Shown in pieces: positions 27,185-36,186 of a stretch of 64,000 nucleotides of DNA. A program made the translations under genes and the position numbers. Source of the stretch: Flavobacterium lacisediminis (GTDB taxonomy: Bacteria; Bacteroidota; Bacteroidia; Flavobacteriales; Flavobacteriaceae); assembly GCF_025909975.1 (NCBI RefSeq), contig NZ_JAPCIO010000004.1, forward strand, positions 124,001 to 188,000. The letters run 5' to 3'. The notes below the pieces were generated by a model. It was not told the DNA's origin, made no database searches, and saw only the letters and a program-made list of their open reading frames with translations. How positions within the stretch are numbered: the first letter of the stretch is position 1; each line of letters begins with the position of its first letter.

Positions 27185-27952
27185 TTATAATTCCCAAGAA
27201 TTCAATTGTTGCATCGCATGATGTGCAGTTAAATCAAATTGTACCGGTACAATCGAAATGTAACCATTTTCTAAAGCCCATTCATCTGTATCGGTTCCTT
27301 TGTCTAAATTGACAAATTTACCAGTTAACCAATAATATTCTTTTCCTTGTGGATTTGTTCTTTTATCAAATTCTTCTTGCCACATAGCTTTCGCTTGTCG
27401 GCAAATTTTCACTCCTTTTATTTCTTCTTTGCTTAATTTCGGGAAATTAACGTTCAAAATTACACCTTCAGGTAAACCATTTTTCAAAACTTCAGAAGCA
27501 ATTTGTTTGATATGACTTTTGATGGGTTCAAAATCGGCATCCCAACTATAATCTAACAAAGAAAATCCGATAGCAGGAATGCCTTCGATTCCAGCCTCAA
27601 CAGCGGCACTCATGGTTCCTGAGTAAATTACATTGATTGAAGAATTAGAGCCATGATTGATCCCAGAAACACATAAATCAGGTTTTCTTTTTAGTATTTC
27701 GTTTACTGCAATTTTCACGCAATCTACTGGAGTTCCACTGCAACTGTATTCTTGTTCAAGTTCTTTGTCTAAATGTACTTTTTCTAGTTTTAAAGTGTTG
27801 TTAATGGTAATCGCGTGTCCCATTGCACTTTGTGGACTATCAGGAGCTACAACTACAACGTCGCCAAGTTCTTTCATCACTTCAATTAAAGCGCGAATTC
27901 CTGGTGCAACAATACTATCGTCGTTAGTTATTAGTATAAGTGGTTTTGACAT
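27185..27952 (-). CDS. surE: 5'/3'-nucleotidase SurE
   Basis: Metal-dependent nucleoside monophosphate phosphatase linked to stationary-phase survival. The protein has 255 residues. The metal-binding ITNDDS (Asp11, Asp12) is at the N terminus, then SPQSAMGHAIT, GTPVDCVK, and SGINHGSNSSINVIYSGTMSAAVEG. The surE-lpxB pairing is frequent in Bacteroidota. No strong -7 element is visible in the 100 bp upstream, which it shares with the divergent protease gene. Confidence 0.95.
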   Translation of the reverse strand: MSKPLILITNDDSIVAPGIRALIEVMKELGDVVVVAPDSPQSAMGHAITINNTLKLEKVHLDKELEQEYSCSGTPVDCVKIAVNEILKRKPDLCVSGINHGSNSSINVIYSGTMSAAVEAGIEGIPAIGFSLLDYSWDADFEPIKSHIKQIASEVLKNGLPEGVILNVNFPKLSKEEIKGVKICRQAKAMWQEEFDKRTNPQGKEYYWLTGKFVNLDKGTDTDEWALENGYISIVPVQFDLTAHHAMQQLNSWEL

Positions 27953-28095
27953 TCTTCGTACATTTTTTGCTAAATTAAATAATTTAAACCGAAACCTTTT
28001 TTTTGTGTGCCTATTTTTGTTGGTTTAACAAAAATTTATAGTATTTTGCGTACTTGTGGCATGATTTTTTGTGTAATTTAGTTGAAAATTTTTCA

Positions 28096-30249
28096 ATGAA
28101 ACGAATAGTTGAATTTATGAAAAGAAATTATAAGGTTATATTGTTGGTAACTGCTTTATCAGCAATACTGTGGAGTTTTATTCCTAGAGAGAAAAAAGAA
28201 GACCCAGAAAAAGACAAACTTTTATTGGAGTTATTGGCTTTTGTATTAGAAAAAGGTCATTACAGTCCAGTTGAGATAAATGATGATTTCTCTCGAAAAG
28301 TATATAAAAAATATTTAGATAATATTGACCCTACGAAAAGATTTTTCCTTCAAAGTGATATTGATGAGTTTAGTAAATATGAAACTTCAATTGACGACAT
28401 GATTAAGGATAAAGATTTAACTTTTTTCAATTTAACAAATGCTCGTTTGTTGAAAAGAATGAGCGAGTCTAGAGAAATATATGAAGATGTTTTAAGTAAA
28501 CCTTTTGATTTTACCATTAAGGAAAGCATAAATGTAGATTATGAAAAACTGCCATTTAGTAAAAATAAATCGGAATTAATTGACAGATGGAGAAAGCAAT
28601 TGAAGTTGTCTGCTCTTTCTTCTATTACTGATAAAGAACAACTTGAGGAAGATAAAAAGAAAAATGATGCTAAATATGAAGTAAAATCATTTGAAACACT
28701 TGAAAAAGAAGTTAGAGAAAATTCCTTAAAATCTTTAAATGAATATTTTGATTTTATTGAAAAAGAGTTAGAAAGAGATGATTGGTTTGCCATATTCTTA
28801 AATTCTATTGTAGAACGTTTTGATCCACATACATTCTATTTTTCACCTGATGATAAAGAGAAATTTGATGTAAGTATGAGCGGAACATTCCAAGGGATTG
28901 GTGCGCGTTTACAAAAGAAAGAATCTGGTGTTGAAGTTTCAGAATTAATTTCTGGCGGCCCAGCTTGGAGAGGAAAAGAGTTAGAAGCGGGTGATTTAAT
29001 CCTTAAAGTAGCTCAAGGAAAAGAGGAACCACTTGATATTGCAGGAATGCGTTTGGATGATGTAGTAAAAAAAATCAAGGGACCTAAAGGAACAGAAGTT
29101 CGTTTAACAGTCAAAAAAGTTGATGGGACTATAAAAGTTATTTCAATTATAAGAGATGAAGTTGAAACAGAAGAAACGTTTGCTAAATCAAGTATAGTTG
29201 AAAAGGATGGAAAAAAATACGGAATTATTTACTTACCTAAATTTTATATTAGTTTTGAAAACAAAGAAAACCGTGATGCGTTTAAAGATGTAGCCGCTGA
29301 AATCGAAAAATTAAAAGCACAAAACATCGATGGTCTTGTTATGGACTTGCGCGATAATGGTGGAGGTTCTTTAGAAACGGTAGTTAAAATGGTAGGATTG
29401 TTCATTCCAGACGGACCAATTGTACAAGTTAAAGCGCCTGGAAGAAATCCAGAGATTTTGCCTGACCCTGATAAAAAAGTACAATATGATGGTCCACTTG
29501 TAGTAATGATTAATAATTTCTCGGCATCAGCTTCAGAAATTTTTGCGGCAGCAATTCAAGATTATAAGCGAGGAATTGTTGTAGGAAGTAAACATTCTTA
29601 TGGTAAAGGAACAGTTCAGAATGTTATTGATTTAAATCAGTTCATTAGAGGAAATTCTTATGGTGATTTAGGAGCATTAAAAACTACTATTCAAAAATTT
29701 TATAGAATTAATGGTGGATCAACTCAACGTGAAGGAGTAAAGAGTGATATTGTTTTTCCAGATCGTTTTTCTTATCTTGATATGGGTGAACGTGATGAAG
29801 AAAGTGCATTACCTTGGGATAAAATTGAGCCAGCTAAATACCAACCTTTAAATGCTAACTACGATAATGTAATTACTAATAGTAAAAAAAGAATAGCTGC
29901 TAATCCTACGTTTAATTTAATTGATGAAAACGCAAAATGGATTTTTGAACGCAAAGATGAGAATGATTTTAGTCTTAATTTAAATGACTTTAAAAAAGAA
30001 ATTGCAGTAGCAGATGTTAAAATTAAAAAGTTCAAAGCTATTTCAGATTACAACAATAAATATGTCTTTACTTCTTTGCCTGACGAAGTTGCTTTGTTTG
30101 AAAAAGATACTTTGTTAAAACAAAAAAGAGAACGTTGGCATGAAGAAATGCAGAAAGATGTTTATATGGAAGAAACTTTAAACGTTATTTCTGATATGAA
30201 ATTGTTAACTAGAGGTAAAGGATTACCTCAGAAATTAAGCATGAATTAA
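28096..30249 (+). CDS. prc: C-terminal processing peptidase (Prc/Tsp, S41 family)
   Basis: Periplasmic protease that degrades or trims proteins at their C termini. The start is placed at the ATG at 28096, giving 717 residues; a longer frame opens with TTG at 28054 but would push charged residues ahead of the membrane/signal segment VILLVTALSAILWSF. Domains in order: N-terminal helical region, PDZ at about 230-320 (GIGARLQKKESGVEV), S41 protease with DLRDNGGGSLET, catalytic Ser478 in FSASASE and Lys504 in SYGKGTVQ, then a C-terminal DUF3340-like helical region. This is the long Tsp form rather than the short CtpA form. A strong terminator follows. Confidence 0.93.
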   Translation: MKRIVEFMKRNYKVILLVTALSAILWSFIPREKKEDPEKDKLLLELLAFVLEKGHYSPVEINDDFSRKVYKKYLDNIDPTKRFFLQSDIDEFSKYETSIDDMIKDKDLTFFNLTNARLLKRMSESREIYEDVLSKPFDFTIKESINVDYEKLPFSKNKSELIDRWRKQLKLSALSSITDKEQLEEDKKKNDAKYEVKSFETLEKEVRENSLKSLNEYFDFIEKELERDDWFAIFLNSIVERFDPHTFYFSPDDKEKFDVSMSGTFQGIGARLQKKESGVEVSELISGGPAWRGKELEAGDLILKVAQGKEEPLDIAGMRLDDVVKKIKGPKGTEVRLTVKKVDGTIKVISIIRDEVETEETFAKSSIVEKDGKKYGIIYLPKFYISFENKENRDAFKDVAAEIEKLKAQNIDGLVMDLRDNGGGSLETVVKMVGLFIPDGPIVQVKAPGRNPEILPDPDKKVQYDGPLVVMINNFSASASEIFAAAIQDYKRGIVVGSKHSYGKGTVQNVIDLNQFIRGNSYGDLGALKTTIQKFYRINGGSTQREGVKSDIVFPDRFSYLDMGERDEESALPWDKIEPAKYQPLNANYDNVITNSKKRIAANPTFNLIDENAKWIFERKDENDFSLNLNDFKKEIAVADVKIKKFKAISDYNNKYVFTSLPDEVALFEKDTLLKQKRERWHEEMQKDVYMEETLNVISDMKLLTRGKGLPQKLSMN

Positions 30250-30262
30250 AATAATAAAATAA

Positions 30263-30297
30263 AAAAAATCCCGATTCATTGAATCGGGATTTTTTTT
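30263..30297. terminator. Bidirectional terminator between the Prc gene and the coiled-coil gene
   Basis: ATCCCGATTC (30268-30277) pairs with GAATCGGGAT (30281-30290) around a 3-base loop, with eight A before and seven to eight T after, so both convergent transcripts can stop here. Confidence 0.92.
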
Positions 30298-30814
30298 AAT
30301 CTAGTTTGTTAAGTTTGTTTTCTGCTTTTTCTAAATCTAATTGTAGTTCTAAAGCTTTGTTTTCTTTTTTAAGAATTTTCTCTCTCCATTCTAATTCTTC
30401 TTCATTTGTTAGCTTCCCTTTTCTTCTAAGCTTTTCAAATTTTACTTTTTCTTTTTCTAAATCTTTTTTGTTGTCTTCAATTTTTGATTTAGCTTTTTCT
30501 ACATTCTTTTTAGCTTTTTCTCTTTGAGCTACCGCTTTTTCAGCTTGTTTTAGTTCTTTTTCAGCTTTTTTCTGAGCTCTTTCAGCTTCTTTTTTTGCTT
30601 TTTCTGATTCTTTTAAAGCTTTTTGACGCTCTTTTTCTTCCTTTTGTTTTTCTTTTATTATTTTCTCTTCTGCTTTTATTCTTTCTTTTTCCGCTTTTTG
30701 TTGTTCAAGAATTAGTTTTTCTTGTTTTACTTTTACGCTGTCAATTACTGTTTCTTGCGCTAGAGAGGCTTGTAGACTAAATAAACCTACTAAAATTAAA
30801 AATTTTATTTTCAT
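30296..30814 (-). CDS. Exported Lys/Glu-rich coiled-coil protein
   Basis: A 172-residue protein with a clear signal peptide (cut near ASLAQ). Nearly all of the mature chain is a charged helix built from runs such as EKAKKEAERAQKKAEKELK and has almost no hydrophobic core residues until the last 40 residues, where leucines become regular. The likely form is an extended coiled coil in the periplasm. Proteins of this composition are common in Flavobacteriia and have no settled function. Its promoter element TACCTTTG lies 27 bp upstream, back to back with the nuclease gene. Confidence 0.75.
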   Translation of the reverse strand: MKIKFLILVGLFSLQASLAQETVIDSVKVKQEKLILEQQKAEKERIKAEEKIIKEKQKEEKERQKALKESEKAKKEAERAQKKAEKELKQAEKAVAQREKAKKNVEKAKSKIEDNKKDLEKEKVKFEKLRRKGKLTNEEELEWREKILKKENKALELQLDLEKAENKLNKLD

Positions 30815-30831
30815 GTTATGGATTTTAAAAA

Positions 30832-30849
30832 TTACCTTTACAAAGGTAA
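30832..30849. promoter_or_regulatory. Palindromic divergent -7 region
   Basis: TTACCTTT (30832-30839) and AAAGGTAA (30842-30849) form an inverted repeat with a 2-base centre. On the minus strand it supplies a perfect TACCTTTG (30841-30848) for the coiled-coil gene; on the plus strand TACCTTTA (30833-30840) is a 7 of 8 match for the nuclease gene. Confidence 0.55.
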
Positions 30850-30867
30850 CAAAAACTGCGCCAAATC

Positions 30868-31659
30868 ATGAAAAGAATCATTTATATCCTTATTGTTTTC
30901 TCTATGTTTTCTTGTAAAGAATTTAATTTCGATGAAAGGAATTCAATTGAAGAAAAAGAAGTTTTAATTGATGAAAATGTAATTTCTAATGATTTTGATT
31001 TTCTACCAACATCAACTACAAGTGATGTTTATAAACGTAATACTTATGTTTTTTCATATTCAGAAGATCATGAACAAAGCGAATGGGTGGCGTACTATTT
31101 GGATAATAATGATGTAAAATCTACTAATTTTGATAGACCTTTTTTTGAGCAAGATCCTTTAGTGGAATCTGTGTCAGCCGATTGGAGAAATTATAAGAAT
31201 TCAGGTTACGATAAAGGTCATTTGTGTCCAGCTGGCGATAGAAAAGGTTCATATGACGAGTATAACGAAACTTTTTTCACTTCTAATATTAGTCCGCAAG
31301 AACATGACTTTAATTCGGGTGTTTGGAATCGTTTAGAGGAAAAGGTTAGATATTGGGCAGTAAAAAGTGATGGATTATTTGTGGTAACTGGTGGTGTTTT
31401 GAGCAATAATCTAAAAACTATAGGTAAAGAAGATGTTTCGGTGCCTAATTATTTTTACAAAGTGCTGCTTTCTAAAGATGGTTCTAAAATGATTGGTTTT
31501 TTAGTACCTCATGAAAATTCAAATCAACCTTTATATGAGTTTGTGGTTTCGGTGGACGAAATTGAAAAAATGACAGGTATTGACTTTTATCCTAATTTGC
31601 CAGACGAAATAGAAAATAGATTGGAATCGAAATCTGATTATAAAGATTGGAGTTTTTAA
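30868..31659 (+). CDS. DNA/RNA non-specific endonuclease (NUC1 family), lipoprotein
   Basis: A 263-residue nuclease with a lipoprotein signal (MKRIIYILIVFSMFSCKE, lipid-bearing Cys16). The beta-beta-alpha-metal site reads YDKGHLCPAGDRK, with general base His118 in the DKGH variant of DRGH, and the metal-binding Asn149 in FNSGVWNRLE, matching the Serratia nuclease layout. It is expected to cut extracellular or periplasmic nucleic acid at the cell surface, for nutrition, defence or processing of DNA before uptake. Its stop codon directly abuts that of the convergent rodA, with no intergenic DNA. Confidence 0.92.
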   Translation: MKRIIYILIVFSMFSCKEFNFDERNSIEEKEVLIDENVISNDFDFLPTSTTSDVYKRNTYVFSYSEDHEQSEWVAYYLDNNDVKSTNFDRPFFEQDPLVESVSADWRNYKNSGYDKGHLCPAGDRKGSYDEYNETFFTSNISPQEHDFNSGVWNRLEEKVRYWAVKSDGLFVVTGGVLSNNLKTIGKEDVSVPNYFYKVLLSKDGSKMIGFLVPHENSNQPLYEFVVSVDEIEKMTGIDFYPNLPDEIENRLESKSDYKDWSF

Positions 31660-32916
31660 TTACCACTCATTTACTTTATTAGCATCAAGCTTAATAAAGA
31701 TAAATAACAAAATGGTGAACGCCCATAAACTCGATCCTCCATAAGAGAAAAAGGGTAGTGGTACCCCAATTGTAGGGAACAACTTAATCAACATGGCAAT
31801 ATTTACAAAGAAATGCGTAAATAAATAGGTAGCCACACAGTAGCCATAAACTCTACTGAATTTTGTTTTTTGATTTTCGGCTAGGTAGATAATTCTTAAG
31901 AATAAGGCAACAAATAATAGAATTACGGTTATACTTCCAATGAATCCCCATTCTTCGCCTACAGTAGTAAAGATGTAATCGGTGTGTTGTTCGGGAACGA
32001 AACCTCCTTTTGTTTGTGTTCCTTCTAAATAACCTTTTCCAATTAAACCTCCAGAACCAATTGCAATCATCGACTGATTCAGGTTGTAACCTTCTCGTTT
32101 CATGTCTACATCATCACCAATTAATACATTGATTCGGTCTTTTTGATGTGGTTCTAAAACACTATCATATACATAACTTACTGAGAAAGCAAATCCTGCC
32201 ATAACTAAATAAAGTAGTCCGTAAACAATTGGATTCCTAGAAATTTTCCGATTAAATATGTAATGAATTACCATTATTACAAATACAATCCCAATTAAAT
32301 AAATAGGTTCAATTACTAATGAAAGAAAGAATAATGCAATAGCAATTATGCCCGAGAAAAAGTACCAGCTTGGCAATCCTTCACGGTTTAAAACAAAGAT
32401 TAGTGAAATGAAAATCATGGCACTACCTGCATCGGGTTGCATTAATATCAGTAATACTGGTAAGCCTACGATTGCCAAACCTATGATTTGATGCTTTGTA
32501 TATTTTAAATTGATTTGGGAATAACTCAAATATTTTGCCAATAACAAGGCTGTCGCGGTTTTAACAAATTCTGAAGGTTGAAATCCAAACCCTCCAAATT
32601 GATACCAGTTGGTTTGTCCTTTTTTGGTAACTCCAAATACAAATAAACCAAGTAATAATATAATTCCTAAACCATAAAACACAAAAGAAAGGCGTTCGAA
32701 AATCTTGGCATCCGCAAATAAAATGATAAGAATTAAAGGAATGGTTAAGCCAATGAAAAGCATTTGACGTCCATATATTTGAGAAAGATCAAATATGGAA
32801 GTTTCTTCTAATGGTAATGAAGCAGAATAAATAGTCATCCAGCCCATAATTACCAATACAATATAAAGTAATATGGAGATATAATCGATTCTATTTCCTA
32901 CGCTTTGATTTTTCAT
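31660..32916 (-). CDS. rodA: Peptidoglycan glycosyltransferase RodA
   Basis: SEDS-family glycan polymerase of the elongasome, working with penicillin-binding protein 2. The protein has 418 residues with about ten membrane helices. Conserved stretches are FGFQPSEFVKTATALLLAKYLS, LILMQPDAGSAMIF, VPEQHTDYIFTTVGEEWGFIG (carrying the catalytic-site Asp/Glu region) and the C-terminal GVPLPFFSYGGSS. It begins directly at the end of the PBP2 gene and is the last gene of the mre operon. Confidence 0.95.
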   Translation of the reverse strand: MKNQSVGNRIDYISILLYIVLVIMGWMTIYSASLPLEETSIFDLSQIYGRQMLFIGLTIPLILIILFADAKIFERLSFVFYGLGIILLLGLFVFGVTKKGQTNWYQFGGFGFQPSEFVKTATALLLAKYLSYSQINLKYTKHQIIGLAIVGLPVLLILMQPDAGSAMIFISLIFVLNREGLPSWYFFSGIIAIALFFLSLVIEPIYLIGIVFVIMVIHYIFNRKISRNPIVYGLLYLVMAGFAFSVSYVYDSVLEPHQKDRINVLIGDDVDMKREGYNLNQSMIAIGSGGLIGKGYLEGTQTKGGFVPEQHTDYIFTTVGEEWGFIGSITVILLFVALFLRIIYLAENQKTKFSRVYGYCVATYLFTHFFVNIAMLIKLFPTIGVPLPFFSYGGSSLWAFTILLFIFIKLDANKVNEW

Positions 32917-34845
32917 TTAGTTTTCTTCCTCTTCTTTTTTGGCATCGCTAATTTCTACTTCTACTTTGTTTAAAGAATCTTTAACTTTTGTAGGATCAAC
33001 TTTTCTTTGAAAGATGATGTTTTCAATTTTTTTATATTCTTCTAATAAACTCCCATTTAGCATGGTGGTTTCTAAATCTTTTCTGGTAATTTTTCCAGTT
33101 ATGTATTTTTCAGCCATTAATGTTGCAATTGGTCCAGCCCATCGGTTACCCCAATATCCGTTTTCAACAACTACTGCAATAGCAATAGTAGGATTTTCTT
33201 TTGGAGCGAAAGCAACAAATATTGAGTGGTCTTTTAATTGATATGTTTTTCCTGCAACTCTAATTTTGTTTTCAGCCGTTCCGGTTTTTCCACAAAGTTC
33301 TAATCCTTCAACTTTTAAATTCCAAGCTGTACCCACGTTATATACATCTGCCAAACCTTGAATCATAGGTGTAAAATACTGCTTATCTATTGTAGAATAG
33401 TGTTTTGTTGTGAACTTTTTATCTAAAACTTCTCCTTTAATCTTTTTTACGATATGAGGTGTATAGTAATATCCTTTATTGGCAACTACTGCCATCATGT
33501 TGGCCAATTGTATAGTGGAAGTAGAAACTTCTCCTTGACCAATAGAGTTTGAAATAATATAGGAACTTCTAATCTTAGCACCATTGTACATTCTTTTGTA
33601 CATTTTAGAATCTGGAACTAAGCCTTTTGATCCAATAGGCATATCGGTCCCCAAAAATTGCCCTAATCCAAAACTTCTAACATGGTTGGCCCAATTATCT
33701 ACGCTGTAATACGAATCTTTATATTTTTCAATAGTTCTTTTGTAAGTATTTCCAAAATAACTGTTACACGATTTATAAGTACCATTGTTTAATTGTAAAG
33801 TGTGTAAGCCACAGTGACATTTCATGAAGCGTCCAAAATTAGCTCCATGGTTACAATAGAATGTGGATTGTTCGTCAATTACTTCTTCGTGTAGTCCAAT
33901 TAACCCTGTTACGATTTTAAAGGGCGAACCAGGTGGGTAAGTAGCTTGTAAACCTCTATCGTATAGTGGCTTGGCAATCGAATCGTTATACAAAGCGGTA
34001 TAATTTTTTGATCGCTGTCTTCCTACTAATAGCGCTGGGTCATATGTAGGTGCCGAAACTAGTGCTAAGATTTCCCCTGTTTTAGGTTCAAGCGCCACAA
34101 TTCCTCCTCTTTTGTTAATCATTAACTCGGTTCCATACTTTTGAAGTTCGTAATCGATAGTTAAAGTTAAGTCTTTTCCTTGTTGTGCAATGGTATCAAA
34201 TTGCCCATTTTTATAGGGACCAATAATTTTGTTATGCTTGTCGCGAAGTAAATATTTTACCCCTTTAATGCCTCTTAATGTTTCTTCGTATTGTTGTTCA
34301 ACTCCTTGTTTTCCTATCAAATCACCACTATTGTAGTATTTGTTTTTCTTTAAGATAGCCTCATTAACCTGTGTAATAAAACCAAAAACATTAGCACCAA
34401 CATTTACCTGATAATCACGTAGTGAACGCTTTTGTGTATAAAAACCTTCAAATTTTCTTTCTTTTTCTTGAAAAGCAGCATATTCTGCTTTGTTTAATTG
34501 CGATAAGAAAACAGAAGGTAGCATTGGGCTATATACTCTAGCTTTTTCAATTTTTTTGATAAAAAAATCTTTGGTAATATGAAGTAAGTTGCAAAACTCA
34601 GTGGTGTCAATGTTTTTAATTTCTCTTGGTACCACCATGATATCATATGAAGGTTGATTGGCAACTAAAAGTTTACCATTTCTATCATAGATATAACCTC
34701 GCTCTGGAAAATCGAATACCTTTTTGATGGCATTATTTTCCGATTGTAGTTTTAAGTTTTCATCAATTACCTGAAGATAGAAAATTCGAGCAATCAGAAT
34801 AATTGAACTGATAATGATTACGGCGGGCAATACAGCTTTTCTCAT
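32917..34845 (-). CDS. mrdA: Penicillin-binding protein 2 (elongasome transpeptidase)
   Basis: Cross-links peptidoglycan during side-wall growth; monofunctional class B PBP of 642 residues. An N-terminal membrane helix (about 4-22) is followed by the PBP dimerisation domain and a transpeptidase domain. The active-site SxxK is in YPPGSPFKIVTG (near residue 306), the SxN motif is in the following region (SNSIGQGEVS nearby), and KTG is in CGKTGTAEN (near residue 520). The C-terminal 25 residues are charged and acidic. It overlaps mreD by 4 bases (ATGA). Confidence 0.94.
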   Translation of the reverse strand: MRKAVLPAVIIISSIILIARIFYLQVIDENLKLQSENNAIKKVFDFPERGYIYDRNGKLLVANQPSYDIMVVPREIKNIDTTEFCNLLHITKDFFIKKIEKARVYSPMLPSVFLSQLNKAEYAAFQEKERKFEGFYTQKRSLRDYQVNVGANVFGFITQVNEAILKKNKYYNSGDLIGKQGVEQQYEETLRGIKGVKYLLRDKHNKIIGPYKNGQFDTIAQQGKDLTLTIDYELQKYGTELMINKRGGIVALEPKTGEILALVSAPTYDPALLVGRQRSKNYTALYNDSIAKPLYDRGLQATYPPGSPFKIVTGLIGLHEEVIDEQSTFYCNHGANFGRFMKCHCGLHTLQLNNGTYKSCNSYFGNTYKRTIEKYKDSYYSVDNWANHVRSFGLGQFLGTDMPIGSKGLVPDSKMYKRMYNGAKIRSSYIISNSIGQGEVSTSTIQLANMMAVVANKGYYYTPHIVKKIKGEVLDKKFTTKHYSTIDKQYFTPMIQGLADVYNVGTAWNLKVEGLELCGKTGTAENKIRVAGKTYQLKDHSIFVAFAPKENPTIAIAVVVENGYWGNRWAGPIATLMAEKYITGKITRKDLETTMLNGSLLEEYKKIENIIFQRKVDPTKVKDSLNKVEVEISDAKKEEEEN

Positions 34846-35345
34846 CGTTTACTCGGCTTGATTATGTAAAGTGTTAGCAAACAAATAATAAACGTAAATA
34901 GTGTACTGAATAGTGTGCGAGTAAGTACAGTAAAAATCAAATCAATACGGTAATATTCAAAAAAGAACAAAACAAAATGATGAATAAAAATAGCTAATAA
35001 CAATAAAGTAATTCGCTCAGGTGAGATTTTATCAGCAATTTTTACGGTTTGGTATTCATAACTCAATCCAAAAGAAAATTTAAAAAGAGTTGGACGAACA
35101 TAAGCTAAAATCAAGGATGACATTGTGTGAATTCCACCTGAATTGCAAAACATGTCTAATAAAATTCCCATAGCAAAACTCCCTAATAACAAAACACTTT
35201 TGTTGCTATTTACAGGATATAGTAGAATAAATAAAATATATGGATACGGGTTTAAGTAGCCAAACAAGTTAATATTGTTGAATATTAAAACTTGAAGAGC
35301 TAAGAAAACGACAAATCGTATGCTATTTAAAATACTATTATTCAC
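34842..35345 (-). CDS. mreD: Rod shape-determining protein MreD
   Basis: Small polytopic membrane protein (167 residues, about five helices) of the elongasome; recognised by size, hydropathy and its place between mreC and the PBP2 gene. It starts with GTG immediately after the mreC stop codon (no gap) and ends in a 4-base overlap with the next gene, so translation is tightly coupled along the operon. Sequence conservation in this family is low, so the call rests mainly on position. Confidence 0.88.
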   Translation of the reverse strand: MNNSILNSIRFVVFLALQVLIFNNINLFGYLNPYPYILFILLYPVNSNKSVLLLGSFAMGILLDMFCNSGGIHTMSSLILAYVRPTLFKFSFGLSYEYQTVKIADKISPERITLLLLAIFIHHFVLFFFEYYRIDLIFTVLTRTLFSTLFTFIICLLTLYIIKPSKR

Positions 35346-36176
35346 TTATTGTTTTGGTGCTGTGGTTGCTGTTTCTAATTGTTGTTTCTCTTTTTTTCTT
35401 TTGTTTTCAATAACGTAAACATAGCCTAGCGATGTCATGTCATTAAACAAACGAATATTGATAGTATAATAATTTGTTTTCTTATCAATAAAAATCTTAT
35501 CAATTTTCCCAATTGGTATATTTTCAGGAAAAATATCTGAATTTCCACCTGTTACGATTGAATCTCCATGTTTCAAGGAAGCCAATCTTGGAACATCTAT
35601 AAGTTGGGCAAAACCAACATTTCGGCCATCCCAAATTAAAGAACCAAAGTGATTCGAGTTCTTAATCTTAGCATTAATCTTAGATTTGGTATTTAATACA
35701 CTTTGAATCGTAGAAAAGTTTGTTGATGTTTTTTCAATTAAACCAACAATTCCTTTATCGTTAACTACTCCCATGTCTACTTCAATTCCTGAATTTTTAC
35801 CTGAATTGATGGTGATGTAGTTTTCTCTTGTATTGAATGTGTTTTTTACCACTTTTGCTACTACAACATTGTAATTGTTAAGGTCGTTTCTAAAAAGAGT
35901 TTTAGAAACTAAAATGGTGTCCTTTTTATTGAAAAGCAATTCTTTCAATAAAGCATTTTCAGATGCTAAGTCTTTGTTTTTTTGTTTTAAACTAAAATAT
36001 TCATTCACCTCATTTACTTTTTCATAGTAAGCTCCTACCACTGAATTAGCTGAATTTACATATTCACTTCTATGATACGAATGCGATTTAATGATAAGCG
36101 AAAATGAGATGCCCAAAAGCAGCAAAAACAGCAATCGATAGCTGTTTTTTATGATAAAATTAATTATTTGCTGCAT
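35346..36176 (-). CDS. mreC: Rod shape-determining protein MreC
   Basis: Periplasmic elongasome organiser of 276 residues, anchored by one N-terminal membrane helix (about 12-28). A coiled coil follows (about 45-80, YYEKVNEVNEYFSLKQKNKDLASEN), then the paired beta-barrel domain with NTRENYITINSGKNSGIEVDMGVV and HGDSIVTGGNSDIFPENIPIGKI, which are diagnostic. It is 10 bp downstream of mreB. Confidence 0.94.
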   Translation of the reverse strand: MQQIINFIIKNSYRLLFLLLLGISFSLIIKSHSYHRSEYVNSANSVVGAYYEKVNEVNEYFSLKQKNKDLASENALLKELLFNKKDTILVSKTLFRNDLNNYNVVVAKVVKNTFNTRENYITINSGKNSGIEVDMGVVNDKGIVGLIEKTSTNFSTIQSVLNTKSKINAKIKNSNHFGSLIWDGRNVGFAQLIDVPRLASLKHGDSIVTGGNSDIFPENIPIGKIDKIFIDKKTNYYTINIRLFNDMTSLGYVYVIENKRKKEKQQLETATTAPKQ

Positions 36177-36186
36177 GGATTATTTC

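Noticed and set aside
28054..28095. TTG at 28054 as the start of the Prc protease
   Set aside because: It adds 14 residues ahead of the natural signal/membrane segment; the ATG at 28096 gives the usual N terminus.
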